The notes beneath the pieces are model-generated. The model was given only the letters and a program-made list of their open reading frames with translations. It did no database searches and had not been told where the DNA came from. From assembly GCF_000373905.1 (NCBI RefSeq), contig NZ_KB892705.1, positions 2,375,020-2,439,019 of the forward strand: a stretch of DNA of 64,000 nucleotides, read 5' to 3'. Made by a program: the position numbers and the translations under genes. The DNA is from Mycobacterium sp. 155 (lineage in GTDB: Bacteria > Actinomycetota > Actinomycetes > Mycobacteriales > Mycobacteriaceae). Positions 6,143 to 17,151 of the stretch are shown here, one piece after another. Every line of letters starts with the position of its first letter. Positions within the stretch are counted from its first letter, which is position 1.

Positions 6143-7456
6143 TCAAGGCACCTCGCCACCGGCCTCCGGTCCCAGTGCGCGCGCCAGAGTGTGGTCGGTA
6201 GCGGGAATGTGACGGGTCTCCGGGGCAAAGGTCCAGCCGAGAGCCGCCAGCAGCAGGATGGTGCCGCTGATGGCGAACGCGCCCGAGAACGACCAGTGCT
6301 GAGCGATGAGGCCCACGACCAGAGACCCGCCGATCGAGCCGACGTCGGACATCATCTGGAATGTCGCCACCGCGGTGCCGCCGCGCGCCTTACTGCCGAT
6401 GATGTCGGCCACCGCCGCCTGCTGCGGAGCCGTGAAAATCCCGGTGGAGAACCCTGCGATGAATGCGCTGACGAGAAACAGCGTCAACCCGTCGGTGAAT
6501 CCGACTAGCACAGTGGAAATGCCCGCCGCGGTCAACCCGATGATGAGCAGCACCCGCCGGCCGACCCGGTCGGACAGATACCCACTAGGGATGACAGCCG
6601 AGACGTTGCCGATCGCGAAGGTGGCCAGTGCCAAGCCGGCAACGCCGGCTCCCCGGTGGAACACCTCAGTGATGAACAACGGCACGAGGGCAACCCGCAA
6701 GCCCAACGCCGACCATCCGGTGGCGAAGTTCGACAGCAGCGCTGCGCGATATGCGCGATTACGCAGTGCGGTCCGCACACCCACCTTGGGTTCGTCCTCG
6801 GGTGCCGGTGCGGCCAGCGACGAGTGCCGCAGGCTGATGAACACCACCGCCGCCGCGATAAGCAACGCGCCACCATAGATGACGAACGGTGCGCTGAGCC
6901 CAAGCCCGGCGGTGAGGCTGCCGAGTACCGGCCCGCCGACCGAGCCGACGAGGAATGCCGAGGAGAACATGCCGGCAACCCGGCCCCGGGCATCCTCCGG
7001 GCTGATCCGGATCATCAGCCCCAGCGCCGAGACGAAGAACATCGTCGAGCCGATTCCGCCGAGCGATCGAAACAACAGCAGCTGCCAGTAGGTCTGCGCG
7101 AACGCACACGCACCTGTCGACAACGCCACGATAAGCAGTCCGGCGACGTAGATCCGCCGCTCCCCCAGCCGCTGGATCAGCAGCCCACTGGCCGGTGCGA
7201 AGGCCAGCCGCATCAGCGCGAACGCGGTGACGACGAAGGTCGCGGCGCTGATGCTGACCCCGAAGTGGCGGGCGTAAGCCGGGAGCACCGGTGCCACCAC
7301 GCCGTAACCGAGCGCAATCACCGCGTTGGCGGCGATCAGGACCCAGACTTCACCCGGGAGCTTGGGTTTGGTCTGGCTCGATGCAGTCTGCTCCTCGCGT
7401 CCGCAGTGCTTGTCTTGCTCCTCGCGTCCGCAGTCGCCCTCCGCGATAGAACTCAC
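6143..7456 (-). CDS. MFS transporter
   Basis: This 437-aa major facilitator protein has about 12 hydrophobic segments. After a polar N-terminus come [20 protein letters not shown], a loop-2/3 signature ([18 protein letters not shown]), and a second-half copy ([20 protein letters not shown]). It is probably a drug/H+ antiporter-type exporter of unknown substrate. The start GTG at 7456 overlaps the pgm stop by four bases (GTGA), so it is likely co-transcribed with and coupled to pgm. The N-terminal 24 residues contain a 9-residue duplication, [15 protein letters not shown], encoded by two copies of a short dispersed repeat (7389-7434). That tail is probably not part of the transport fold, and the true start could lie after it, although no ATG or GTG is available there. 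Confidence 0.88.
   Translation of the reverse strand: MSSIAEGDCGREEQDKHCGREEQTASSQTKPKLPGEVWVLIAANAVIALGYGVVAPVLPAYARHFGVSISAATFVVTAFALMRLAFAPASGLLIQRLGERRIYVAGLLIVALSTGACAFAQTYWQLLLFRSLGGIGSTMFFVSALGLMIRISPEDARGRVAGMFSSAFLVGSVGGPVLGSLTAGLGLSAPFVIYGGALLIAAAVVFISLRHSSLAAPAPEDEPKVGVRTALRNRAYRAALLSNFATGWSALGLRVALVPLFITEVFHRGAGVAGLALATFAIGNVSAVIPSGYLSDRVGRRVLLIIGLTAAGISTVLVGFTDGLTLFLVSAFIAGFSTGIFTAPQQAAVADIIGSKARGGTAVATFQMMSDVGSIGGSLVVGLIAQHWSFSGAFAISGTILLLAALGWTFAPETRHIPATDHTLARALGPEAGGEVP
7389..7434 (-). repeat. Two copies of a short purine-rich dispersed repeat inside the MFS N-terminus
   Basis: TGCTCCTCGCGTCCGCAGT occurs at 7389-7407 and again, identical, at 7416-7434 (27-bp spacing). On the minus strand this is ACTGCGGACGCGAGGAGCA. 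The core CGGACG(C/T)GAGGAG recurs at 15421-15459, 51657-51672 and 60808-60821, always at or near gene boundaries. The GAGGAG part is Shine-Dalgarno-like. Confidence 0.6.
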
Positions 7457-9099
7457 CCAATGACTGTATTAACCAACTCCTTGGCGGCCTGCTGCACCTC
7501 CGCAAGATGCTCGGGCCCCTTGAACGACTCTGCGTAAATCTTGTACACGTCCTCGGTTCCCGACGGGCGGGCGGCAAACCAGGCATTCTCCGTCGTCACC
7601 TTCAACCCACCCAGCGGTGCCCCGTTGCCTGGCGCCGCGGTCAGCTTGGCGGTGATCGCCTCACCGGCCAGCTCCGTCGCAGTGACCTGATCAGGCGAGA
7701 GCTTCGCCAACCGCGCTTTCTGCTCCCGGTCGGCAGGCGCGTCGATACGCGCATACGTCGGCGCGCCGTACCGCTGCGCCAACTCGGCGTAGCGCTGTGA
7801 CGGCGTTTTCCCCGTCACCGCCAGAATCTCCGAGGCCAGCAAAGCCATGACGATGCCGTCCTTGTCCGTCGTCCATGTCGATCCGTCGGTTCGCAGGAAC
7901 GACGCACCGGCACTTTCCTCACCACCGAACCCGATGCTGCCGCTGATCAGACCGTCGACGAACCACTTGAACCCGACCGGAACCTCCACGAGCTTGCGCT
8001 CCAGCCCCGCGACCACCCGATCGATGATCGAGCTGCTCACCGCGGTCTTGCCGACGGCGGTGGAGCCCGGCCAGTCCGGCCGGTGGGTGTAGAGATAGTC
8101 GATGGCCACCGCGAGGTAGTGATTCGGGTTGAGCAGGCCGCCGTCGGGAGTGACGACGCCGTGCCGGTCGGCGTCGGCGTCATTACCGGTGGCGATCTGG
8201 TAGAGGCCGGGGTTGGAGCTCATCGTCCGAAGCAGCCCGGCCATCGCGTTGGGCGAGCTGCAGTCCATGCGGATCTTGCCGTCGGTGTCCAGCGTCATGA
8301 ACCGCCAGGTGGCATCCACCAGCGGATTGACCACGGTCAGATCCAGATTGTGTCGCTCGGCGATCGCATCCCAGTAATCGACACTCGCCCCGCCCAGAGG
8401 ATCGGCACCGATGCGGATCCCCTCGGCACGGATCGCATGTAGGTCCACGACGTTGGGCAGGTCCGCGACGTAGGCGTCCATGTAGTCGTGGCGCTGAGCG
8501 CTCTGCAAAGCCCGGGTCAGCGGGATTCGCTTCACCGACGCGAGGCCTTCTCGCAGGATGTCGTTGGCGCGCTTGGCAATCACACTCGTCGCATCGGTGT
8601 CGGCCGGCCCGCCGTTGGGCGGGTTGTACTTGAACCCGCCGTCTCGAGGTGGGTTGTGTGACGGCGTGACGACGATGCCGTCGGCGAGATCGGCGTCACG
8701 GCCCCGGTTGAAGGTCAGGATGGCATGGCTGACCGCCGGGGTCGGCGTAAACCGGTCAGCCGAATCGATCATCACCACAACGTCGTTGGCGGCCAGCACC
8801 TCCAACGCCGAAGCCCACGCCGGCTCGGAGAGAGAATGCGTGTCACGCCCGATGAACAACGGCCCGGTGGTGCCCTGGGCGGCGCGGTATTCGACGATGG
8901 CCTGGGTGGTGGCCAGGATGTGATCCTCGTTGAACGCCGTGTCCAGACTCGAGCCACGATGCCCAGACGTGCCGAACGCCACCTGTTGCGCCACATCCTG
9001 TGGATCGGGGTGCAGCGTGTAATACGCCGTCACCACCTGCGCGACGTCGATGAGATCCTCGGGTTGCGCCGGTTGTCCGGCACGGGGGTTGGCAGCCAT
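7453..9099 (-). CDS. pgm: Phosphoglucomutase, alpha-D-glucose phosphate-specific
   Basis: The enzyme interconverts glucose 1-phosphate and glucose 6-phosphate, linking glycolysis to glycogen, trehalose and cell-wall sugar nucleotide synthesis. The 548-aa protein starts at ATG 9099 ([16 protein letters not shown]). It carries the expected order of motifs: [20 protein letters not shown] near residue 45, the phosphoserine loop [20 protein letters not shown] near 145, the Mg-binding [12 protein letters not shown], the sugar-specificity loop GFGGEESAG, and the phosphate-binding [14 protein letters not shown] near the C-terminus. Length and motifs match bacterial Pgm of this subclass. An upstream extension of the reading frame to 9282 is rejected because it runs into the divergent crcB region. 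The MFS gene follows with a 4-nt overlap. Confidence 0.95.
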   Translation of the reverse strand: MAANPRAGQPAQPEDLIDVAQVVTAYYTLHPDPQDVAQQVAFGTSGHRGSSLDTAFNEDHILATTQAIVEYRAAQGTTGPLFIGRDTHSLSEPAWASALEVLAANDVVVMIDSADRFTPTPAVSHAILTFNRGRDADLADGIVVTPSHNPPRDGGFKYNPPNGGPADTDATSVIAKRANDILREGLASVKRIPLTRALQSAQRHDYMDAYVADLPNVVDLHAIRAEGIRIGADPLGGASVDYWDAIAERHNLDLTVVNPLVDATWRFMTLDTDGKIRMDCSSPNAMAGLLRTMSSNPGLYQIATGNDADADRHGVVTPDGGLLNPNHYLAVAIDYLYTHRPDWPGSTAVGKTAVSSSIIDRVVAGLERKLVEVPVGFKWFVDGLISGSIGFGGEESAGASFLRTDGSTWTTDKDGIVMALLASEILAVTGKTPSQRYAELAQRYGAPTYARIDAPADREQKARLAKLSPDQVTATELAGEAITAKLTAAPGNGAPLGGLKVTTENAWFAARPSGTEDVYKIYAESFKGPEHLAEVQQAAKELVNTVIG

Positions 9100-9170
9100 G
9101 GTTGACGATTCTGCTACCAGAAGCACGTCGGTGTCTGCCGGTCGCCGAGTTGCCGCCATACTTTTACCCC

Positions 9171-9575
9171 ATGTTTGGCATGCGCGGCCAGGTCGACCCT
9201 CGTGAGTTGGGCGCAGTTTTCGTCGGCGGCGCGCTGGGCACGGTGGCCCGGGCTGCCTTGGCGAGCGTGGCTGCCCCCGCACCGGGCCACTGGCCGTGGC
9301 CTACCTTCATCGTCAACATCGTCGGGGCGTTCCTGCTCGGGTACTTCACCACGCGACTGCTGGAACGTCTACCGGTGTCGAGCTATCGCCGCCCATTGCT
9401 GGGCACCGGCGTGTGCGGCGGTTTGACCACGTTCTCGACCATGCAGGTGGAGACCGTCCGGATGCTCGAAGTCGGGCAGTGGCGCCTGGCCGCGGGCTAC
9501 ACCGCGGCCAGCCTGGTGCTCGGGTTACTCGCGGTGGCGCTGGCCACGGCTCTGGTGCGACGGGCGCGCGTGTGA
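9171..9575 (+). CDS. crcB: Fluoride channel FluC/CrcB, first copy
   Basis: This is a small four-helix membrane protein that forms dimeric fluoride-selective channels exporting fluoride. It has 134 aa from ATG 9171; an alternative ATG at 9180 is equally possible. Diagnostic motifs are the GALGTVAR N-terminal turn, [17 protein letters not shown] with the conserved Asn of TM2, and [15 protein letters not shown] with the T-x-FST signature of the pore. It is divergent from pgm across a gap of about 70 bp. Its stop overlaps the second crcB start (GTGA), so the two are coupled and probably make a heterodimer, as in other actinobacteria with paired genes. Confidence 0.93.
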   Translation: MFGMRGQVDPRELGAVFVGGALGTVARAALASVAAPAPGHWPWPTFIVNIVGAFLLGYFTTRLLERLPVSSYRRPLLGTGVCGGLTTFSTMQVETVRMLEVGQWRLAAGYTAASLVLGLLAVALATALVRRARV

Positions 9576-9940
9576 CGACCCTGGCGGTATGGACAGGAGT
9601 GGTGCTGCTCGGCGGCACCGGTGCGGTGTCGCGGTTTCTGGTCGATCGGGCGGTCTCGGCGCGGCACACCCGCGGGTTCCCGTTCGGCACGCTGGTGGTG
9701 AACCTCAGCGGCGCGCTGCTACTGGGATTTTTCGGCGGGCTGGCATTGAGCCCGCACCTCGCACTGCTGGTCGGCACGGCATTCGTCGGGTCGTACACCA
9801 CGTTCTCGACGTGGATGTTGGAAACGCAGCGGTTGGGTGAAGAGCGCCGCCTCTGGCCGGCGGTGGCCAATATCGTGGTCAGCGTGGTTCTGGGCCTGAC
9901 AATGGCGGGGTTGGGGATATGGATCGGAGCCCAGCTGTGA
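9572..9940 (+). CDS. crcB: Fluoride channel FluC/CrcB, second copy
   Basis: This 122-aa second FluC subunit starts at GTG 9572 ([20 protein letters not shown]). It carries the same signatures, [17 protein letters not shown] and [20 protein letters not shown]. Each copy retains both the TM2 Asn and the FST pore motif, so either could in principle form homodimers. It overlaps the first copy by four bases at its start and the DUF190 gene by four bases at its end, forming a tight three-gene unit. Confidence 0.93.
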   Translation: MTTLAVWTGVVLLGGTGAVSRFLVDRAVSARHTRGFPFGTLVVNLSGALLLGFFGGLALSPHLALLVGTAFVGSYTTFSTWMLETQRLGEERRLWPAVANIVVSVVLGLTMAGLGIWIGAQL

Positions 9941-11013
9941 GCGAACACGCTGCGGACTACCTCAAGCTCACTGCCTATTTCGCCGAACGGATGCGCCACG
10001 GCCACCGGTTCGCCGCTGACGCCCTGTTCGACCTCTACGGCAGCAACGATGTCGCCACCAGCGTGATGATGCGCGGAATTGCCAGTTTCGGTCCACACCA
10101 TCACTTGCGCAGCGACGAGACGTTGAGCATGTCGGAAGACCCTCCGGTGGTTGTCGCGGCGGTAGACGTTGCCGACAAGATGGCGGCCCTGGCCGAACAG
10201 ACCGTGACATTGACCACCCGCGGTCTCATCACACTGGAACGTGCGCAACTGGTCAGGCGGGGCAGCCCAGCACCGACCATCCCCGAAACGGCCAAGCTGA
10301 CGGTCTATGTCGGGCGGCATCACCGCGTGGGCGGCGCGCCGGCCTACCGTGCGGTCTGCGCCGCACTGCACCGGCACGGCTTCGCCGGGGCCACAGTGTT
10401 TCTCGGGGTCGACGGGACCGCACACGGGCAGCGTCGACGGGGCCGCTTCTTCAGCAACAACTCCGACGTCCCGATCATGACCATGGCGATCGGCACCCGG
10501 GAGCAGGTCGCGGCGGCACTGGGCGAACTCGACGATCTCCTGGATGAGCCACTGCTGACCGTCGAGCGGGCGCAGCTGTGTAAGAGCGGCGGTGAGCTGC
10601 TCACTCGCCCGCTCGCCCTGCCCGCCACCGACACCGATGGCCGGCCGCTGTGGCAGAAACTGATGATCCATACCTCCGAGGCCACGCTGCACGATGGCGT
10701 ACCGATCCACCGGGCCATCGTGCGTCGACTCCTGCAGTCGGGTGTCAGCCGCGGCGCGACCGTGCTACGCGGCGTATGGGGATACAGCGGCAGCCGGGAA
10801 CCTCATGGGGACAAGCTCTTCCAGATCGGCCGCCAGGTACCCGTGACGACGATCGTGGTCGATACCTCGGACCGGATCGCCGCGGCCTTCGACACGGTGG
10901 ACGAGCTCACCGACGGCCACGGGCTGATCAGCGCCGAGATGGTTCCAGCCGCGGTGGTGGTCGACGACGGCGTGCGCTACGGCAGCACAGACTTGGCTCG
11001 ACACTACTACTAG
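9937..11013 (+). CDS. DUF190 protein with three repeated domains
   Basis: The protein contains three PII-like DUF190 modules in tandem: about residues 5-110 (YLKLTAYFAERMRHGHRF), 120-225 (AKLTVYVGRHHRVGGAPAYR) and 245-345 (QKLMIHTSEATLHDGVPIHR). Each has a conserved GxxGATVxRG-like turn, for example GFAGATVFLGVDG and GVSRGATVLRGVWG. DUF190 proteins are often encoded beside crcB genes, and a regulatory or ligand-sensing role in fluoride handling is inferred; the biochemical function is not established. GTG 9937, overlapping crcB by four bases, is preferred over ATG 9919, which would overlap by 22. The length from GTG is 358 aa. Confidence 0.88.
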   Translation: MSEHAADYLKLTAYFAERMRHGHRFAADALFDLYGSNDVATSVMMRGIASFGPHHHLRSDETLSMSEDPPVVVAAVDVADKMAALAEQTVTLTTRGLITLERAQLVRRGSPAPTIPETAKLTVYVGRHHRVGGAPAYRAVCAALHRHGFAGATVFLGVDGTAHGQRRRGRFFSNNSDVPIMTMAIGTREQVAAALGELDDLLDEPLLTVERAQLCKSGGELLTRPLALPATDTDGRPLWQKLMIHTSEATLHDGVPIHRAIVRRLLQSGVSRGATVLRGVWGYSGSREPHGDKLFQIGRQVPVTTIVVDTSDRIAAAFDTVDELTDGHGLISAEMVPAAVVVDDGVRYGSTDLARHYY

Positions 11014-11017
11014 CCAC

Positions 11018-11036
11018 AGAGGTAAGCCTAGCCTCC
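11018..11036. promoter_or_regulatory. IdeR iron box upstream of mbtL
   Basis: AGAGGTAAGCCTAGCCTCC matches the 19-bp mycobacterial iron-box consensus TTAGGTTAGGCTAACCTAA at about 13 positions, counting G/C at the centre. It lies 30 bp before mbtL, so IdeR-Fe would repress mbtL-M-N when iron is plentiful. Confidence 0.75.
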
Positions 11037-11065
11037 CCTTACTCGCCGGTGTACCGTCGCACCCC

Positions 11066-11331
11066 ATGCAACCGACTACGCCTGATGCCGTGAGCGCTGC
11101 CCTCACCGAAATCCTGCGCGACGACATGAACGTCGATATTCGACGGGTGACCCGGGAATCCCGGCTCATCGACGACGCAGGTCTGGACTCGGTGGCGTTC
11201 GCGGTCGGAATGGTCGCAATCGAAGACAAGCTCGGGGTGGCCCTGTCCGAAGAGGATCTGCTGAGCTGCGACACCGTCGGCGACCTGGAAGCCGCGATCC
11301 TGGCCAAAGTGCCTGCAGCTCAGAGCAACCA

Positions 11332-11335
<4 letters not shown>
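11066..11335 (+). CDS. mbtL: Acyl carrier protein MbtL of the mycobactin tail locus
   Basis: This 89-aa carrier protein is loaded with a long-chain fatty acid by MbtM. The acyl chain is desaturated by MbtN and passed by MbtK to the lysine side chain of mycobactin. The phosphopantetheine attachment Ser is in [15 protein letters not shown] (about residue 44), followed by the helix [20 protein letters not shown]. The length is normal for a discrete ACP. It overlaps mbtM by four bases (GTGA) and is first in the operon behind the iron box. Confidence 0.9.
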
Positions 11336-12908
<1,573 letters not shown>

Positions 12909-12912
<4 letters not shown>

Positions 12913-14084
12913 CCGTAACTGAAGCGGAGACCACGGCAACGACCACAACCGTCGAGGAATACCGCGAGCTGCTCGACGGCGTATTCGACGAGCGGGTGAA
13001 GGCCTGGACAGCTGAAGCTGAAGAGACTGAACGCTTCCCACGTCAGCTCATCGAGCACCTCGGGCGTTCGGGAGTGTTCACCGAGAAGTGGGGCGACGGA
13101 CAGCAGCCGGACGTGGCCAAGCTTTTCGAACTGGCGTTTGCCTTGGGCCGGACCGGGTCAGCGGGCATCGGAGTGGGTGTGAGCCTGCATGATTCGGCGA
13201 TTGCCCTTCTGCGCCGCTTCGGCAAGTCGGACTATCTGCGCACCATCTGCGAACAGGCGGTCCGCGGCGAAGCAGTGCTGTGCATCGGCGCGTCCGAGGA
13301 ATCCGGCGGCTCGGACCTGCAGATCGTGGAAACCGAAGTCCGCACGGCCCGAGGCGGGTTCGAGGTCAAGGGCATCAAGAAATTCGTGTCGCTGTCCCCG
13401 ATCGCCGACCACATCATGGTGGTGGCCCGCAGCGTCGACCATGACCCGACCAGCCGGCACGGCAACGTCGTCGTTATCGCCGTCCCGACCAGCCAGGTCG
13501 AGGTGCAGACGCCCTACCGCAAGGTCGGCGCGGGCCCCCTGGACACCGCGGCCGTACACATCGACACTTGGGTACCCGCGGACGCACTTGTGGCGCGCGC
13601 GGGTACCGGCTTGGCGGCGATCTCGTGGGGCCTGGCCCACGAACGGATGTCCATCGCCGGGCAGGTGGCCGCCGGGGCACAGCGCGTCATCGGAATCACG
13701 TTGGCGCGCATGATGAAACGCCGTCAATTCGGTCACACCCTCTACGAGCATCAGGCATTGCGGATGCGAATCGCCGATCTGCAGGCACGCGTAGACATGC
13801 TGCGTTACAGCCTCGCGGGTATCGCGGCTCAGGGCAAGCTGGATCTGCGCGCCGCTGCCGCGATCAAGGTGACCGCTGCCCGTCTGGGTGAAGAAGTGCT
13901 CTCGGAGTGCATGCACATCTTCGGCGGCTCCGGCTATCTGATCGACGAGACGCCTTTGGGCAAATGGTGGCGGGACATGAAGCTGGCCCGCGTCGGCGGT
14001 GGCACCGACGAGGTGCTCTGGGAGTTGGTGGCCGCAGCCATGAAGCCCGACTACGACGGCTACGCCGAGTTCGGCCAGGACTGA
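12909..14084 (+). CDS. mbtN: Acyl-ACP dehydrogenase MbtN (FadE14-type)
   Basis: This FAD-dependent dehydrogenase introduces the unusual cis double bond next to the carbonyl of the mycobactin acyl tail while the chain is on MbtL. It has 391 aa from ATG 12909 ([20 protein letters not shown]). The acyl-CoA dehydrogenase fold is evident from [58 protein letters not shown] and [20 protein letters not shown]. The last gene of the mbtL-M-N unit, it converges on mbtK across 50 bp. Confidence 0.92.
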
Positions 14085-14134
14085 GGCAAACCCGCACCCG
14101 AAAGTGAGCCACTCACCACGTGAGCGGTCAACGG

Positions 14135-14758
14135 CTATGAACGGGGTACGTCCTGCGGTGTGCGAGGCAGCACGTAGAGCGCCATCCGCCGGTTGGACAT
14201 TTCGTGCTCGCCGAGGAAGGTGCATCCCGCCCACTCACAGAGCCGACGCGCACCGGTATTGCGGTGGTCCGGGTCGAACATGATGCGCCTGCATCCCGGC
14301 TCGAGCTCGAACACGCTGGCCACGACGCGCGGCAGCATGAACGCCGCGAAGCCGCGATTGACATACCTGAGGTCGGCGATCGCGGCGTGGATGCCGATGT
14401 CGTCGGGCTCGGCGGCGTAGCGGGGCGCGATCGAATCCTTCGCGGCCCGGTACAGCTCGATATAGCCGACCGCTTCACCCTTGAAACTGCCGATGAACGG
14501 CCGGGAGTATTCGCCGTCGAGCTGCGCCTGCAGATGGCGCCGCCAGCGTGCCGGCGTCCACTCGTACTCCCATGCCTCGACCAGGTGAGGACGGTTCATC
14601 CATTCCGACACCATCTCGGCGTCGGTCTGCGGGTCGGCCAGCCGAATCGCATAGGGTTCGGCCACGATCGGAGTGGGAGGCGCCGGCACTGCCCGAACGA
14701 CGTCGGATATGTCGGTCAGTTCGCGCTTGAGTACGGGCGCATCGTCGATCTCGGTCAT
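14135..14758 (-). CDS. mbtK: Lysine N6-acyltransferase MbtK (GNAT family)
   Basis: MbtK transfers the long acyl chain to the epsilon-amino group of the (hydroxy)lysine residue of mycobactin, making the membrane-associated siderophore. The 207-aa protein carries siderophore-acyltransferase GNAT motifs: [59 protein letters not shown] and [20 protein letters not shown]. It has its own iron box 26 bp upstream (14784-14802). It faces mbtN convergently, so the two halves of the locus are co-regulated from opposite ends. Confidence 0.93.
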   Translation of the reverse strand: MTEIDDAPVLKRELTDISDVVRAVPAPPTPIVAEPYAIRLADPQTDAEMVSEWMNRPHLVEAWEYEWTPARWRRHLQAQLDGEYSRPFIGSFKGEAVGYIELYRAAKDSIAPRYAAEPDDIGIHAAIADLRYVNRGFAAFMLPRVVASVFELEPGCRRIMFDPDHRNTGARRLCEWAGCTFLGEHEMSNRRMALYVLPRTPQDVPRS

Positions 14759-14783
14759 TGATCGGCCAGCCTACCTCAGTAAG

Positions 14784-14802
14784 TGAGGGTAGGTTTACCT
14801 AC
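14784..14802. promoter_or_regulatory. IdeR iron box upstream of mbtK
   Basis: TGAGGGTAGGTTTACCTAC agrees with the iron-box consensus TTAGGTTAGGCTAACCTAA at about 14 of 19 positions. It lies 26 bp before the mbtK start on the minus strand. It also lies between mbtK and the end of the DUF488 gene, 11 bp from that stop codon. Confidence 0.78.
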
Positions 14803-14812
14803 GTTTTAGCGG

Positions 14813-15184
14813 TTACGGCAGCAGCTTCGCCAACACCACGAGTTGGCTCAGTTCCAGCTCCCGCGTCGCAGTCACTAACGTGACCGGGCCATCGCGCACC
14901 ATCGCCCGAAGCTCATCAAGCGCCTCGGCGGCCGGGGAGGTCTTCAACTCCGCGGTGTAACGGGCGGCAAACTCGTCGAACCGCTCGGCCCGGTGGTCGT
15001 ACCAGTGCCGCAGCTCGGCGGACGGCGCGACAGCGGGCAACCACCGCCCGACCCTGGGATCGGTCTTGCGGATTCCCCTCGGCCACAACCGGTCCACAAG
15101 GACCCGCTGCCCGTCGGCAGAATCGGGCTGCTCGTACACGCGCGCCAGCCGCACCTGCGGCTCGTTTGCCTTGAGTTCAGCCAT
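14813..15184 (-). CDS. DUF488 family protein
   Basis: This 123-aa protein starts at ATG 15184 (MAELKANEPQVRLARVYEQP). Family signatures are RVLVDRLWPRGIRKTDPRVG, WLPAVAPSAELRHWYDHRAE and the C-terminal VTLVTATRELELSQLVVLAK. DUF488 proteins are widespread small cytosolic proteins of unknown biochemical role. The longer reading frame to 15418 is rejected because it would run through the divergent small gene starting at 15204. Confidence 0.88.
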   Translation of the reverse strand: MAELKANEPQVRLARVYEQPDSADGQRVLVDRLWPRGIRKTDPRVGRWLPAVAPSAELRHWYDHRAERFDEFAARYTAELKTSPAAEALDELRAMVRDGPVTLVTATRELELSQLVVLAKLLP

Positions 15185-15203
15185 CAAGTGAAATGCTAGG
15201 CCG

Positions 15204-15401
15204 ATGGAGGTCAACCGCGTCGCCGATCTACAGCGTTGGCAGGAATCCGGTGCCCACTGGCAGGTGATCGCGCGAACGGATGACACCGTGACCGTTGCGT
15301 TGCTCCGCTGCGACGGCGGTGAAGAGGTCGACAGGTTCACCTCACATGATCCCGCGTTGCTGGCCTTTCTCGGCCATCGAGCCAGCAGCGAGGATGAATA
15401 G
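15204..15401 (+). CDS. Small hypothetical protein, 65 aa
   Basis: This small acidic protein (MEVNRVADLQRWQESGAHWQ...) has the predicted pattern of a compact alpha-beta fold: a helix, two beta strands (QVIARTDDTVTVALLRCDGG), a short helix and an EDE tail. It is divergent from the DUF488 gene with only 19 bp between starts, and no strong ribosome-binding site is visible. The family is not recognised. The coherent composition and position favour a real gene. Confidence 0.6.
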   Translation: MEVNRVADLQRWQESGAHWQVIARTDDTVTVALLRCDGGEEVDRFTSHDPALLAFLGHRASSEDE

Positions 15402-15404
15402 CCG

Positions 15405-15465
15405 TGCGGAATCGTCAATTGCTCCTCACGTCCGCGGAATCCTCAATTGCTCCTCACGTGCACGG
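15405..15465. repeat. Tandem copies of a dispersed CTCCTCACGTCCGC element
   Basis: GCGGAATCxTCAATTGCTCC is present twice with 28-bp periodicity, each followed by TCACGT. Read on the minus strand, it contains CGGACGTGAGGAG, a one-base variant of the repeat at 7389-7434. It follows the 65-aa gene directly and precedes dhaK. Confidence 0.5.
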
Positions 15466-15515
15466 TAACGTCGTCTCGTGCAATGCCACCGACGGCCCAC
15501 CCTGAGGAGCCAGCG

Positions 15516-16514
15516 ATGAAGAAGCTCATCAACGATCCCGCCGACGTGATCACCGAGGCCCTGCAGGGCATGGCCGCCGCCCATCCCGAACTTCGCATCG
15601 ACCAAACCAATCGGATCATCTACCGCGGGGACGCCCCGGTCGCCGGCAAGGTCGGTCTGGTCTCCGGCGGCGGGTCGGGGCATGAACCGTTGCACGGCGG
15701 GTTCGTCGGGCCGGGCATGCTCGACGCCGCTTGTGCGGGTGAAGTTTTCACCTCGCCGGTGCCGGACCAGATGCTGACCGCAACCCAGCACGTCGACGGC
15801 GGGGCGGGCGTCCTACACATCGTGAAGAACTACACCGGTGACGTGATGAACTTCGAGATGGCCGCCGAACTGGCCGCCGCGGAGGGCATTACGGTCGAGT
15901 CGGTGATCGTCGACGACGACGTCGCGGTGCGCGACAGCACTTTCACCGCCGGACGCCGCGGGGTCGGCGCGACCGTTCTGGTGGAGAAACTCGCCGGCGC
16001 GGCCGCAGACCAGGGTCGCTCACTGAACGACGTGGCCGCCGTGGCGCGGCGCGTCAACGCCTCCTCCCGGAGCATGGGTGTGGCACTGGCGTCGTGCACG
16101 GTACCTGCGGTGGGACATCCCACCTTTGACCTGCCCGACACAGAGATCGAGCTGGGCATCGGGATTCACGGTGAACCCGGACGCCAACGGATCCCCATGC
16201 AACCGGCTCGCGCCATAGCAGAACTCATGGCTGAGCCGATCCTGACCGACTTCGATTTCACCGGCGGCGACGGGGTGATCCTGTTCGTCAACAGCATGGG
16301 CGCAACCCCGTTGATCGAGCTGTATGTCATGTACGCGCAATTCGCGACCATCCTGGACAAGGCCGGCGTGCAGGTCGCCCGATCCCTGGTCGGTCCCTAC
16401 ATCACCAGCCTGGACATGGCGGGCTGCTCGGTCACCCTGCTGCGCGCCGACGACGAACTGCTGCGGCTGTGGGACCACCCGGTGAGCACCCCGGCGCTGC
16501 GGTGGGGACGCTGA
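15516..16514 (+). CDS. dhaK: PTS-dependent dihydroxyacetone kinase, DHA-binding subunit DhaK
   Basis: DhaK binds dihydroxyacetone covalently and passes it to DhaL-ADP-phosphate for phosphorylation to DHAP. The 332-aa protein starts at ATG 15516 behind GAGGAG. The substrate hemiaminal His is His218 in [11 protein letters not shown]. Other family motifs are [40 protein letters not shown] and [18 protein letters not shown]. The following dhaL starts one base after its stop, so the operon is dhaK-L-M. Confidence 0.94.
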   Translation: MKKLINDPADVITEALQGMAAAHPELRIDQTNRIIYRGDAPVAGKVGLVSGGGSGHEPLHGGFVGPGMLDAACAGEVFTSPVPDQMLTATQHVDGGAGVLHIVKNYTGDVMNFEMAAELAAAEGITVESVIVDDDVAVRDSTFTAGRRGVGATVLVEKLAGAAADQGRSLNDVAAVARRVNASSRSMGVALASCTVPAVGHPTFDLPDTEIELGIGIHGEPGRQRIPMQPARAIAELMAEPILTDFDFTGGDGVILFVNSMGATPLIELYVMYAQFATILDKAGVQVARSLVGPYITSLDMAGCSVTLLRADDELLRLWDHPVSTPALRWGR

Positions 16515-16515
16515 C

Positions 16516-17151
16516 ATGGACCTGACCCAGCTCACCGCGTGGCTGCGCGAATTCGCCCGCGTGATCGGTGAAAATGCGCAGTACCTCAGCGATCTCGATG
16601 CGGCGATCGGCGATGCCGACCACGGTATCAACATGGAGCGCGGGATGACGGCCGTCGTCGCAGCGCTCGATGACACCCCACCGGCCGACCCGGCGGCCCT
16701 GTGCAAGCTGGTCGGCATGACCCTGGTGAAATCCGTGGGCGGCGCCAGCGGTCCCCTGTACGGCACGTTCTTCCTGCGGATGGCGCCCGCGCTGGGCACC
16801 GACAACGAGGTCAGCGCAGCGAATTTCGCGTCCGCACTGCGGGCCGGGGTCGACGGCGTGGTCCAGCGTGGCCGCGCCGAGGCGGACGACAAGACAATGT
16901 ACGACGCCCTCGCCCCCGCCGTCGACGCGCTGGACTCCGCGTTGTCGACCCACGCCTCGCTGACCGAAGGTCTGTCAGCAGCGGCCACCGCGGCCCAGAA
17001 GGGCAGGGACGCAACAGAATCACTGATAGCCAGGAAAGGCCGAGCCAGTTACCTCGGTGAACGTAGCGTCGGGCATATCGATCCGGGTGCGGCGTCGGCG
17101 GCGCTGCTGATCGCCGCGGCGTCCGCGGTGCTGAACGGTGGTCCGGCATGA
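16516..17151 (+). CDS. dhaL: Dihydroxyacetone kinase ADP-binding subunit DhaL
   Basis: DhaL holds a tightly bound ADP that is rephosphorylated by DhaM, and it phosphorylates the substrate on DhaK. The 211-aa protein has the Mg-coordinating Asp cluster in DAAIGDADHGINMERGM (about residues 30-46), the nucleotide-binding loop VGGASGPLYGTFFLRM, and the C-terminal GRASYLGERSVGHIDPGAAS. The stop overlaps dhaM by four bases. Confidence 0.94.
   Translation: MDLTQLTAWLREFARVIGENAQYLSDLDAAIGDADHGINMERGMTAVVAALDDTPPADPAALCKLVGMTLVKSVGGASGPLYGTFFLRMAPALGTDNEVSAANFASALRAGVDGVVQRGRAEADDKTMYDALAPAVDALDSALSTHASLTEGLSAAATAAQKGRDATESLIARKGRASYLGERSVGHIDPGAASAALLIAAASAVLNGGPA

Noticed and set aside
14104..14124. 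Overlapping GTGAG/CTCAC hairpins between mbtN and mbtK as a terminator
   Set aside because: Stems are only 5 bp with no U-run; too weak to call.
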